From Spirochaetia bacterium (lineage in GTDB: Bacteria > Spirochaetota > Spirochaetia > Treponematales > Rectinemataceae): a stretch of DNA of 5,591 nt. Every line of letters begins with the position of its first letter. Within the stretch, counting starts at the first letter, position 1. Where the stretch lies: contig JAJTBL010000130.1 of NCBI GenBank assembly GCA_021286925.1, positions 1-5,591 of the forward strand, written 5' to 3'. The translations under genes were made by a program, and so were the position numbers. Positions 1-5,591 of the stretch are shown piece by piece. The notes beneath the pieces were generated by a model. That model was given only the letters and a program-made list of their open reading frames with translations, made no database searches and was not told where the DNA came from.

Positions 1-1560
1 CCCAGCATGAATGAGACAGCATACTTGGGTGATTCAGCGGTTGAAGTGCTTGTTCAGCGTATGCTGCAAGCCAATTCAGCCGACGTCGACACCGTGAGCG
101 GAGCGACCGAAGCAAGCAATGGCTTTATTGCAGCAGTCAAAGATGCATTATCGAAGGCTGGTTTTTCACCTGTCAAGGCTTTGCCTGCCGCGGCAGTTAT
201 GAAAGTCGCTCCAGCAAAATCTTATGATGTCATAGTCATCGGCGGAGGCGGCGCTGGACTTTCCGCAGCGAACTCAGCGGTGGCGCAGGGTGTCAAGGTG
301 GTGCTTTTTGAAAAAATGGGAGTCTTAGGGGGCAATACCATTCGAGCAACCGGCGGTATGAACGCAGCGGGCACGCCCCAGCAGGCTGCCAAAAATATAA
401 AAGACAGCCCTGATCTCTTTTTCAAAGATACCATGAAGGGCGGCTACAATAAAAATAACCCACAGCTCGTTCAAACGCTCGCTGAAAAGGCCGCTTCATC
501 GGTAGCTTGGATCACCGAGATGGGCGGAGATCTCTCTGATGTCGGCAGGCTTGCCGGAGCGAGTGTGGACAGAGCTCATCGGCCTGCAGGCGGTGCCAAG
601 GTCGGGCCTGAGATTGTAAAAACACTCGGTACCAAAGCGAAATCCAGTGCAGGTTTGCAGATTTTTACCGATGCTGAAGTGACTTCGCTGACGACCGATA
701 AAACTGGAACGGTCATTGGTGTCGTCGTCTCAATCGGCGGAAAAGAATATAAGGTAAAAGCAAAGGCGGTTGTTTTAGCAACTGGGGGATTCGGTGCGAA
801 TAATGAAATGGCAGCCAGCTATGTGCCAAGTCTCAAGGGTTTTGCAACCACCAACCAGCCCGGCGCTACCGGAGATGGTATTAAAATGGCCCAGGCTATT
901 GGGGCTGGACTTGTAGACATGGATCAGATACAGACCCATCCGACTTTCGCTCCTGAAGGGAATGAAATGGTCACCGAAGCAGTTCGAGGCAACGGCGCGA
1001 TTCTCGTCAATAAAGCCGGTGAACGTTTTGTCGATGAACTGGCAACCCGGGATGTCGTTTCAGCCAAACTTCTGGCTCAAAACGAAAAAATCGCCTACCT
1101 CGTTTTTGATACAACTGTCCGGAAGAGTCTTTCTGCCATCGAAGGTTATATCAAAGCCGGCTTTGTCCTGCAGGCGGATACACCTGAGGCCCTGGCTCTG
1201 CTCATTGGCAGTGACCCTGCTGTGCTGAAAGCAACGATAAATCGATATAATTCCTTTGCCGCGGAGAAAAAGGATGGAGATTTTGGACGAAGCGATCTGC
1301 CGAGAGCTTTGACTCAGGGACCGTACTTCGCAATAAAGGTGACGCCTGCGATTCATCACACCATGGGTGGTGTCAAAATTGACAGCTCTGCACAAGTTCT
1401 CCGTGAAGATGGTACTGCCATAGCAGGTCTTTTCGCAGCAGGCGAGGTTACGGGCGGCGTACATGGCGGCAATCGCCTTGGTGGCAACGCTTTGGCTGAT
1501 ATTGTTACCTTCGGCAGGATTGCTGGAGAAAATGCAGCAGCACGGGCTAAGGTAAAATAA
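1..1560 (+). CDS. Flavin fumarate reductase (FMN-binding + FAD domains, Fcc3-like), 5' partial
   Basis: This is the C-terminal part of a fumarate reductase of the soluble flavocytochrome c type. Residue numbers count from the ATG at base 7. Residues 1-52 are the tail of an FMN-binding domain with the flavinylation motif DTVSGAT (28-34); Thr34 is the expected covalent FMN site, normally modified by ApbE. An FAD-binding Rossmann motif (VIGGGGAG, 77-84) follows. Every catalytic residue I recall from Shewanella Fcc3 is present with identical spacing: His311, Thr323, Glu324, Arg327, Arg348 (proton donor), His450 and Arg490, in the contexts THPTF, VTEAVRG, ATRD, HHTMGG and GNRLGGN. His311 argues for fumarate rather than urocanate as substrate. 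The frame is open to base 1, and the ATG lies inside the FMN domain, so the true start is upstream. Any haem domain or signal peptide cannot be judged, so cell location is unknown. The gene ends before a shared terminator and converges on the hydrogenase operon. Related reductases for other enoates remain possible. Confidence 0.93.
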   Translation, partial: PSMNETAYLGDSAVEVLVQRMLQANSADVDTVSGATEASNGFIAAVKDALSKAGFSPVKALPAAAVMKVAPAKSYDVIVIGGGGAGLSAANSAVAQGVKVVLFEKMGVLGGNTIRATGGMNAAGTPQQAAKNIKDSPDLFFKDTMKGGYNKNNPQLVQTLAEKAASSVAWITEMGGDLSDVGRLAGASVDRAHRPAGGAKVGPEIVKTLGTKAKSSAGLQIFTDAEVTSLTTDKTGTVIGVVVSIGGKEYKVKAKAVVLATGGFGANNEMAASYVPSLKGFATTNQPGATGDGIKMAQAIGAGLVDMDQIQTHPTFAPEGNEMVTEAVRGNGAILVNKAGERFVDELATRDVVSAKLLAQNEKIAYLVFDTTVRKSLSAIEGYIKAGFVLQADTPEALALLIGSDPAVLKATINRYNSFAAEKKDGDFGRSDLPRALTQGPYFAIKVTPAIHHTMGGVKIDSSAQVLREDGTAIAGLFAAGEVTGGVHGGNRLGGNALADIVTFGRIAGENAAARAKVK

Positions 1561-1591
1561 GGAAAAGCTGAGCCACTTCACAGCATTCCAG

Positions 1592-1607
1592 GCTTGAAAG
1601 CTTGAAA
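1592..1607. repeat. Two-copy 8-bp tandem repeat
   Basis: The 8-mer GCTTGAAA occurs twice back to back in the short gap after the fumarate reductase stop codon. It is directly visible and perfect, but so short that it may be chance or slippage. The rest of the gap up to the terminator shows no gene. Confidence 0.4.
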
Positions 1608-1635
1608 TGGAGCAGCGGCCTTATGCGGCTGATAT

Positions 1636-1667
1636 AAAAAAGGCACCCCTTAAAGGGTGCCTTTTTT
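1636..1667. terminator. Bidirectional intrinsic terminator between convergent genes
   Basis: This is a perfect 13-bp inverted repeat with a 6-base loop. The arms are AAAAAAGGCACCC (1636-1648) and GGGTGCCTTTTTT (1655-1667). The GC-rich core is flanked by six A on one side and six T on the other, so each strand gives a hairpin followed by a U-tract. It lies 75 bases after the + strand fumarate reductase stop and 16 bases after the - strand hydrogenase stop. It can therefore end both transcripts. Confidence 0.93.
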
Positions 1668-1683
1668 GTGGTTATATGAAATT

Positions 1684-3231
1684 TTAGGCGCTTTTTGATG
1701 CCGTTGTATGATGATTTTCCGCCGATGAAGATGCGCAGGCTTTTCGTTCATTGGCAGCACTGTTGGCCGCAAGCATAGGCCCAGCAGTTTTCTTTGCCGC
1801 GGCTTTATATCGTTCCAGAAAGGCACCGGCTACCTTCGGATTGGTCAGCTGGCAGGGACCGTTGATACAGCCGCCATCGCATGCCATAACCTCGATCAGC
1901 AGAGGCTTGTCCGACTCCTGCACTTTTTTCAATTGGGAAGCGGTATCTTTGGTGATACCGGAAACGATACAAGAATTGACCTCGACTGCTGAAGGAGACA
2001 ATGCATGCTTGACAGCGGCGGTTACTCCCTGCGTCATTGCAAAACCGCGGCCGTAAGCCGATGCGTTCCCCGCTTTGGCCAAATCTTCTTCGTTTTCTTC
2101 ATTGACTTGAATACCAGCTGCCATAAGCATGGCGCCAACTTCTTCAGATGTCAGGACAGCATCGACCAGCTGCGAATTCTGCGATGCTCTGTGCGCTTCC
2201 CATCGCTTTGCCAGACAGGGGCCGATAAAAACCGTAAATGCATCAGGATCTTGTGCTTTGGCTGTTTTCGCGGCAACCAGCATCGGGCTTGGCGTATCTG
2301 ACAAAATCTGCTCAAGATCCATGCCGCCAGCTGCCCGGACCCATGATGGACAGCAGGATGTGGCCAAAACTTTTTTATTGTCATGAAGCCTTTCGGCGAA
2401 CTCCCGTGCTTCCGCTTCAGCGACGCGGTCAGCAGCCTCCGCGACTTCCATGACTTTACTGAATCCGAAATGCTCCAAAGCGGCGATAAATTTTCCAGGC
2501 GGGAAGGGAAACTGAACCATGGCCGCGGGTGCAACCAGAGCAATCAGCTTCTTACCGTGGGTCAATGCTGACAGCACCTGAACGATTTCGGATTTCTCGG
2601 CAGGAGCGCCGAAGGGACAGGCGGAAAGGCATTTACCGCAAAGAATGCACTTCGATTCATCTATCTTCGCAATTCCATCTTCTCCTTTCTGTATTGCGCC
2701 AACCGGGCAAACCTCTTCGCACGGAACGGGGATTTTAATAATTGCATGGAAGGGGCATGATTTTTCACATAACCCGCAGTTGACACAAAGTTCAGGATCT
2801 ATATGGGACTGATTGTTGATAATACTGACCGCGCCTTTAGGACAATTGACCTTGCACGGGCGCGCCAAACAGCCCTGGCATGCGTTTGTGACGATGTAGC
2901 GCGATTTTGTACAGCCGTTGCATGCCGCTGACATCAGCGAAAGCGGAAAAGCATCGGGCTTTTTTCCTGCAAGCGCTTCCTGCGCGTATGCTCTGAGTGG
3001 CTTATCAACATCCAGCATGCCTTCAGTTGAATACCCAAGGAGGCTCATCAACCGCAATCTCAGGTTTGCACGGTCGTGGTGAATACAGCACTGAATGATT
3101 TCCCAGTTTTCATTCGTCATCGAATAAGGAACCGAATCGATTTCATCTGCTAGTTTGCCCGTCAGGGCAAGGTTGGTCACTTCTGAAATGAGCCTTCTTT
3201 TCAAACGTACTGCGTTGTTTTCCTTAGCCAT
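1684..3231 (-). CDS. hydA: Monomeric [FeFe] hydrogenase, group B-type
   Basis: A 515-residue iron-only hydrogenase that would interconvert H2 with protons and electrons, probably in the cytoplasm since no signal peptide is seen. A helical N-terminal region (1-100) precedes a cysteine-rich ferredoxin region: C104/C107; C118, C121, C126, C130; C149, C152, C155, C159; an extra pair C171/C175; and C195, C198, C201, C205. The H-cluster domain has L1 TSCCPSW (291-297), L2 IGPCLAK (336-342) and L3 VMACDGGC (448-455). C294, C339, C451 and C455 are the expected cluster ligands and C293 the proton-relay cysteine. By alignment from memory with Clostridium CpI, the proton path (E274, E277, S311, R281) and Lys342 are kept, so the enzyme looks catalytically competent. 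Oddities are Gly337 where CpI has Met, Cys460 after L3, and an Ala/Ser/Lys-rich tail (about 474-515). The ferredoxin arrangement and L2/L3 wording match the group B1/B3 family rather than group A; the subgroup is inferred. The start is fixed by a ribosome site and an 8-base overlap with the ferredoxin gene. Confidence 0.95.
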   Translation of the reverse strand: MAKENNAVRLKRRLISEVTNLALTGKLADEIDSVPYSMTNENWEIIQCCIHHDRANLRLRLMSLLGYSTEGMLDVDKPLRAYAQEALAGKKPDAFPLSLMSAACNGCTKSRYIVTNACQGCLARPCKVNCPKGAVSIINNQSHIDPELCVNCGLCEKSCPFHAIIKIPVPCEEVCPVGAIQKGEDGIAKIDESKCILCGKCLSACPFGAPAEKSEIVQVLSALTHGKKLIALVAPAAMVQFPFPPGKFIAALEHFGFSKVMEVAEAADRVAEAEAREFAERLHDNKKVLATSCCPSWVRAAGGMDLEQILSDTPSPMLVAAKTAKAQDPDAFTVFIGPCLAKRWEAHRASQNSQLVDAVLTSEEVGAMLMAAGIQVNEENEEDLAKAGNASAYGRGFAMTQGVTAAVKHALSPSAVEVNSCIVSGITKDTASQLKKVQESDKPLLIEVMACDGGCINGPCQLTNPKVAGAFLERYKAAAKKTAGPMLAANSAANERKACASSSAENHHTTASKSA

Positions 3232-3490
3232 TTTGCACCTCGGAAAGCGCTTCTTCTACTGCCTTCAGCAATGATTCCGGTGTTGCTGCTTCAAGAAGCT
3301 TATCGTTGACCAGCGCGAACGGTGCTTTGCTGTTGCGGCTCAATTTGCAGAATCCCAGGCATGGAGAACCTTCGCATATAACCTTGCCGCCAAATTTTGC
3401 CGTCATTTCATCCACCATGCCGAGCAATTCAGCGCCGCCCAAAACATAACAGGCAGTTCCTACGCAGATGGTTACTTTTACCTGATTCAT
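3224..3490 (-). CDS. NuoE-like [2Fe-2S] ferredoxin (thioredoxin-fold)
   Basis: An 88-residue small ferredoxin of the thioredoxin-like [2Fe-2S] family, related to the NuoE/HydC subunits of complex I and of multimeric hydrogenases. The ligands follow the family pattern: C9 and C14 (CVGTAC) near the N-terminus, then C44 and C48 (CLGFC). An additional Cys39 (ICEGSPC) is present. The protein consists of the bare cluster domain, without the N-terminal helical extension of full NuoE, and has no signal peptide or membrane segment. Its stop codon overlaps the hydrogenase start by 8 bases, so the two are almost certainly co-translated; an electron-transfer role with the hydrogenase is inferred. No NuoF-like flavin subunit is present in the window, so an NAD(P)H link is not supported here. 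The start is supported by a strong ribosome site at about 3496-3505. Confidence 0.9.
   Translation of the reverse strand: MNQVKVTICVGTACYVLGGAELLGMVDEMTAKFGGKVICEGSPCLGFCKLSRNSKAPFALVNDKLLEAATPESLLKAVEEALSEVQNG
3236..3241 (-). promoter_or_regulatory. Ribosome binding site of the hydrogenase gene
   Basis: On the - strand GAGGTG lies four bases before the ATG at 3231, inside the last codons of the ferredoxin gene. Together with the overlapping ATGGCTAA start/stop it supports this start and suggests translational coupling of ferredoxin and hydrogenase. Confidence 0.75.
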
Positions 3491-3495
3491 ATTTA

Positions 3496-3505
3496 TTCCT
3501 TCCTT
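3496..3505 (-). promoter_or_regulatory. Ribosome binding site of the ferredoxin gene
   Basis: The - strand reads AAGGAAGGAA five bases before the ATG at 3490. This double purine-rich Shine-Dalgarno is stronger than those of the neighbouring genes, and it follows the longest gap inside the operon. Confidence 0.75.
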
Positions 3506-3554
3506 AGTATGAAAGGCGCGCCCATGCCTCCATGCGGCTGTCGGCGAGCCTCAG

Positions 3555-3583
3555 TTTATATGAATTGAACTGAAACCTGTTTA
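3555..3583 (-). promoter_or_regulatory. Possible internal promoter before ferredoxin-hydrogenase
   Basis: On the - strand TAAACA (3583-3578, four of six matches to the -35 consensus) is separated by exactly 17 bases from TATAAA (3560-3555, five of six matches to the -10 consensus). It lies at the end of the phosphatase gene and would start RNA about 60 bases before the ferredoxin ATG. The match is modest and could be chance. The 65-base gap 3491-3555 otherwise holds only the ferredoxin ribosome site and a GGCGCGCC palindrome. Confidence 0.25.
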
Positions 3584-4752
3584 AGCAGGTTTTCTTCAAG
3601 CAAGACTTTGAGCCTTTTGATGACATTCCTGCGGATTTCCAGTTCTACCGGCATGGTCGGATCCTGGTGAGCTTCATTGATTTTCGTTCCCACCAGAAAT
3701 TCGATAATGTCCGAATCGAGCAGGTGTTTGAGAATCATGGTTGCTGAGTTTTCCGGCAGCTGTTCAATTTTCGCATCTTGTTCGAGATATTCGACTACTT
3801 TACCCAGCGTAACGATTCCCTCAGTTATAAGATCGGCGCTTTCCATAAAGGCTGGCGGCGGTATCGTCAAATCTCTCACTTTCAAGGAAACCCGAATCGT
3901 TTTTTTAAGTTCTCTGGCTATGATATTCGCGGTTGTCCCGCCGCAGATGATTTTTTTCCCTGGAAAACTTTTAAATTTTGAAGCGAGTTCCTGATCATCC
4001 TCCGGATGAATCGGCGGTCCCGAAACAATCAGCAAGCGCCGTGCTTCTCTGAAATAGACAACGCCGCAGGTTATATCATCCTTGGGGATTCCCAGGTCAT
4101 GATACGCAGCTCGAATAACCACCGCATGAGCGAGTTCTCGCGCCGAAATATCGGGATTTTGACGGACCAGGTTCAGTGCGTAGTCCTTGACACCATTGTA
4201 TCCCCAGCCAATCGGCAAAACTTTGGTGCCCATGCCTGCCTGGCTGACGCCGTCTGAAAAAAATAAAATTCGATCCCCCAGCTGAGGTTTGAACGAAGAG
4301 CCCCGCAGAATTGCAGGCTTAGGATGGCTGCCGATTTTTTTCCCTTTTGCGACTTGAATCTCGGTCTTGACCGGCTCAACTTCACAGCCTTGCCGAATCA
4401 GCAGATACGGCGGATTGTCATATTCGATAATCCTGACATCTTGCCCCTTATCCACATCGACTATGGTAAATGTCGCATAACTAATTTTCCGCTCTGAACA
4501 GACCGGCAGAGATCGCATAATCAGCTTTGCTGTTTTGTTGATTGACATGTTTGCGGCGATACAGCCAGTCGCGAGTGTGCCGGTCAGCGTCGCAAGCACC
4601 CCAGCCTTGATACCGGAACCGAGCCCGTCGGAGAGGACTGAGATAATTCGATCCGTCTCCTGAATTTTTCGGGACATGAAAACATCCCCTGCTGCATTTT
4701 GCCCTGCTTTGGGCAGCTGGTAGGAGCCAATTTCAATAAAGTGCGGTTTCAC
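3556..4752 (-). CDS. SpoIIE-family (PP2C-type) serine phosphatase with extra C-terminal domain
   Basis: A 398-residue protein whose residues 1-235 form a SpoIIE/PPM serine phosphatase domain. The metal-binding acidic positions are all visible: Asp23 (AGD), Asp42-Gly43 (SDGLGSG), Asp167-Gly168 (FFSDGV) and Asp225-Asp226 (KDDIT). It should be an active Mn/Mg-dependent phosphatase acting on a phosphoserine or phosphothreonine protein, as family members do on anti-sigma antagonists. Residues about 238-398 are a separate domain with a Gly-rich CGGTTAN stretch (270-276). I know this extension from phosphatases in hydrogenase operons but cannot assign it a function. No membrane segment is seen, unlike sporulation SpoIIE. 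The start codon is GTG, with AAGGAA eight bases upstream; the next Met (26) would remove the GD motif, so GTG is preferred. It sits 5 bases after the Fe-S/PAS gene and 65 bases before the ferredoxin. The substrate and partner kinase are not in the window. Confidence 0.9.
   Translation of the reverse strand: MKPHFIEIGSYQLPKAGQNAAGDVFMSRKIQETDRIISVLSDGLGSGIKAGVLATLTGTLATGCIAANMSINKTAKLIMRSLPVCSERKISYATFTIVDVDKGQDVRIIEYDNPPYLLIRQGCEVEPVKTEIQVAKGKKIGSHPKPAILRGSSFKPQLGDRILFFSDGVSQAGMGTKVLPIGWGYNGVKDYALNLVRQNPDISARELAHAVVIRAAYHDLGIPKDDITCGVVYFREARRLLIVSGPPIHPEDDQELASKFKSFPGKKIICGGTTANIIARELKKTIRVSLKVRDLTIPPPAFMESADLITEGIVTLGKVVEYLEQDAKIEQLPENSATMILKHLLDSDIIEFLVGTKINEAHQDPTMPVELEIRRNVIKRLKVLLEENLLKQVSVQFI
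3573..3592. repeat. Perfect 7-bp inverted repeat at the end of the phosphatase gene
   Basis: The arms AAACCTG (3573-3579) and CAGGTTT (3586-3592) flank a 6-base spacer. The dyad is inside the last codons of the phosphatase and overlaps the candidate -35 element. In the - strand RNA no U-tract follows, so it does not look like a terminator. A protein-binding operator or an mRNA-stabilising/processing hairpin is possible, and so is coincidence. Confidence 0.45.
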
Positions 4753-4757
4753 GGCAG

Positions 4758-5591
4758 TTATTCCTTATTCGATTTGTAACTGTCGCTGGATCGTTCAGAC
4801 TGGAATGATTCGATTATCGAAGTTAGGGCTGACTCTGCCTCTGCAGCATTTTCACCGAGCAGATACGCAATTTTCTGGACAGTTCTGAGATTCTGGCTCA
4901 TCACCTTCCGTGCCTGCGAAATGACCCGGTCTTTTTGGATCCATGGCGCGGTTATATCCTGGAAAAGTCCGCCGGCCAGGAGCCCTTTTTCAATGCTGAA
5001 CACCGAACCATGAACAATTTTTCCATTGCATTGAAAATCGGAGGCGACAATGTCTTGGCGTTCCGGCATCAAAACCTGCTCAAAAGCTTCCCAGAAAGGA
5101 AGCAATTTACGCAGATCGGCACCTTCTAAACTCGGTTTCAGCGCATAAAGTTCCATGGCATCGGAACCGAGAAGCTCGGCGAAAGGCTTGTTGCACTCAA
5201 CGATATGCATCGATGAATCAACGACAACTGCGGCGGAAGGCATCGCCTTCAGCAATGCGTTTGCCTTTTTCTGAGCAAGTTTGCGGGTATAGGAGAGGCA
5301 CATCGTTTTTTCAGCTTTTCCAAGAAACATCGCCGCGGCGAATGCCTGGCAGGAATCATAACCGCAGCCGGAGCAATTGAGCTCATCTTTTCGGCTGTAT
5401 TTCCCAATGGATGCCAGCGCCGTCTTGATGTCTTCTTCGGAGACTGCAACCGCAGCAACTGGTTTTTGGCGTATGCTCTGCGGCATGGTGAGATTCGCCG
5501 AGATATCCTGCACAGATACAGGATCGAGTGATATCCAGCTCTTCTCGGCGCGTTTTTCTTTTTCAGACAAAATCTGCAAGCGCTTGGTGAT
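4758..5591 (-). CDS. [4Fe-4S]/PAS sensor protein of hydrogenase operon (HsfB-like), 5' partial
   Basis: This is the C-terminal part of a putative redox or H2 sensor. Residues are numbered from the TTG at 5579, which is only a reference point: the frame stays open to the window edge, and relatives carry an N-terminal ferredoxin plus a degenerate hydrogenase-like domain, so the real start is probably outside. Residues 66-94 hold a four-cysteine Fe-S motif (C69, C72, C77, C94; NCSGCGYDSC) of the PF04060 type. Residues about 108-213 form a PAS domain, recognisable by VVVDSSMHIVECNKPFAELLG and the closing GLFQDIT strand. Residues about 215-262 are a helical tail (KIAYLLGENAAEAES) of the kind seen in this family. 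No kinase or DNA-binding domain follows, so output must pass to another protein; the phosphatase 5 bases downstream is the obvious candidate, by inference. It is the first visible gene of the four-gene - strand operon, and the operon promoter is outside the window. Confidence 0.88.
   Translation of the reverse strand: MTKRLQILSEKEKRAEKSWISLDPVSVQDISANLTMPQSIRQKPVAAVAVSEEDIKTALASIGKYSRKDELNCSGCGYDSCQAFAAAMFLGKAEKTMCLSYTRKLAQKKANALLKAMPSAAVVVDSSMHIVECNKPFAELLGSDAMELYALKPSLEGADLRKLLPFWEAFEQVLMPERQDIVASDFQCNGKIVHGSVFSIEKGLLAGGLFQDITAPWIQKDRVISQARKVMSQNLRTVQKIAYLLGENAAEAESALTSIIESFQSERSSDSYKSNKE
4761..4766 (-). promoter_or_regulatory. Ribosome binding site supporting the GTG start of the phosphatase
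   Basis: AAGGAA on the - strand forms the last two sense codons of the upstream Fe-S/PAS gene and lies eight bases before the GTG at 4752. It decides in favour of the non-ATG start and suggests coupled translation of the two genes. Confidence 0.65.

Noticed and set aside
7..9. ATG at base 7 as the true start of the fumarate reductase
   Set aside because: It lies within the FMN-binding domain, the frame is open upstream to base 1, and no ribosome site can be seen; the gene is 5' partial.
1060..1581. 173-codon open frame on the - strand opposite the fumarate reductase
   Set aside because: It is fully antisense to a strongly conserved catalytic domain, has no recognisable motif, and resembles a shadow frame.
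2151..2543. 130-codon open frame on the - strand inside the hydrogenase gene
   Set aside because: It is an alternative frame of the H-cluster domain with a composition rich in Arg, Trp and Ser and no family resemblance.
1751..2738. Several + strand open frames opposite the hydrogenase gene
   Set aside because: They are short overlapping frames antisense to a well-supported gene, without ribosome sites or motifs.
3515..3522. GGCGCGCC palindrome in the gap before the ferredoxin gene
   Set aside because: It is only 8 bp, a single copy, with no flanking symmetry or repeat; probably chance.
3573..3592. The dyad as an intrinsic terminator between phosphatase and ferredoxin
   Set aside because: On the - strand no T-tract follows the hairpin, the stem is short and AT-rich, and it lies within coding sequence.
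5577..5579. TTG as the start of the Fe-S/PAS protein
   Set aside because: The frame continues without a stop to the window edge and family members have additional N-terminal domains; the preceding bases show no convincing Shine-Dalgarno.

Overview
The window looks like ordinary chromosome from a strict anaerobe, most likely a member of the Bacillota (Clostridia or Negativicutes-like). The basis is a Fcc3-type flavin fumarate reductase next to a monomeric group B-type [FeFe] hydrogenase with its signalling-type companions. Base composition is roughly even. I cannot name a genus, and a spirochaete or Bacteroidales-like host is not excluded. No mobile element, CRISPR, tRNA or rRNA was seen.

Layout: two transcription units converge on a shared hairpin terminator (about 1636-1667). 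On the left (+ strand, 1-1560) is the 3' part of a flavin-containing fumarate reductase. It keeps the end of a covalent-FMN-binding domain and a full FAD/active-site domain; its 5' end lies outside the window. On the right (- strand, 5591 down to 1684) four genes run in one direction with tiny gaps or overlaps. They are a [4Fe-4S]/PAS protein (5' end outside the window), a SpoIIE/PP2C-type serine phosphatase with an extra C-terminal domain (GTG start), a small NuoE-like [2Fe-2S] ferredoxin, and a monomeric [FeFe] hydrogenase with all H-cluster cysteines.

How the genes may work together: the hydrogenase and ferredoxin form a soluble H2/electron-exchange pair. The Fe-S/PAS protein and the phosphatase look like an input sensor and an output enzyme. 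An H2- or redox-responsive phospho-signalling circuit built around a catalytically intact hydrogenase is the most interesting reading. It is inference: the phosphatase's substrate and any partner kinase or anti-sigma factor are not in the window. A link between H2 oxidation and fumarate reduction is possible but rests only on adjacency.

Smaller signals are a symmetrical bidirectional terminator, a perfect 7-bp dyad overlapping a possible internal promoter just before the ferredoxin-hydrogenase pair, and unusual residues in the hydrogenase (Gly in place of the Met before the L2 cysteine, an extra Cys after the L3 motif, and an Ala/Ser-rich tail).
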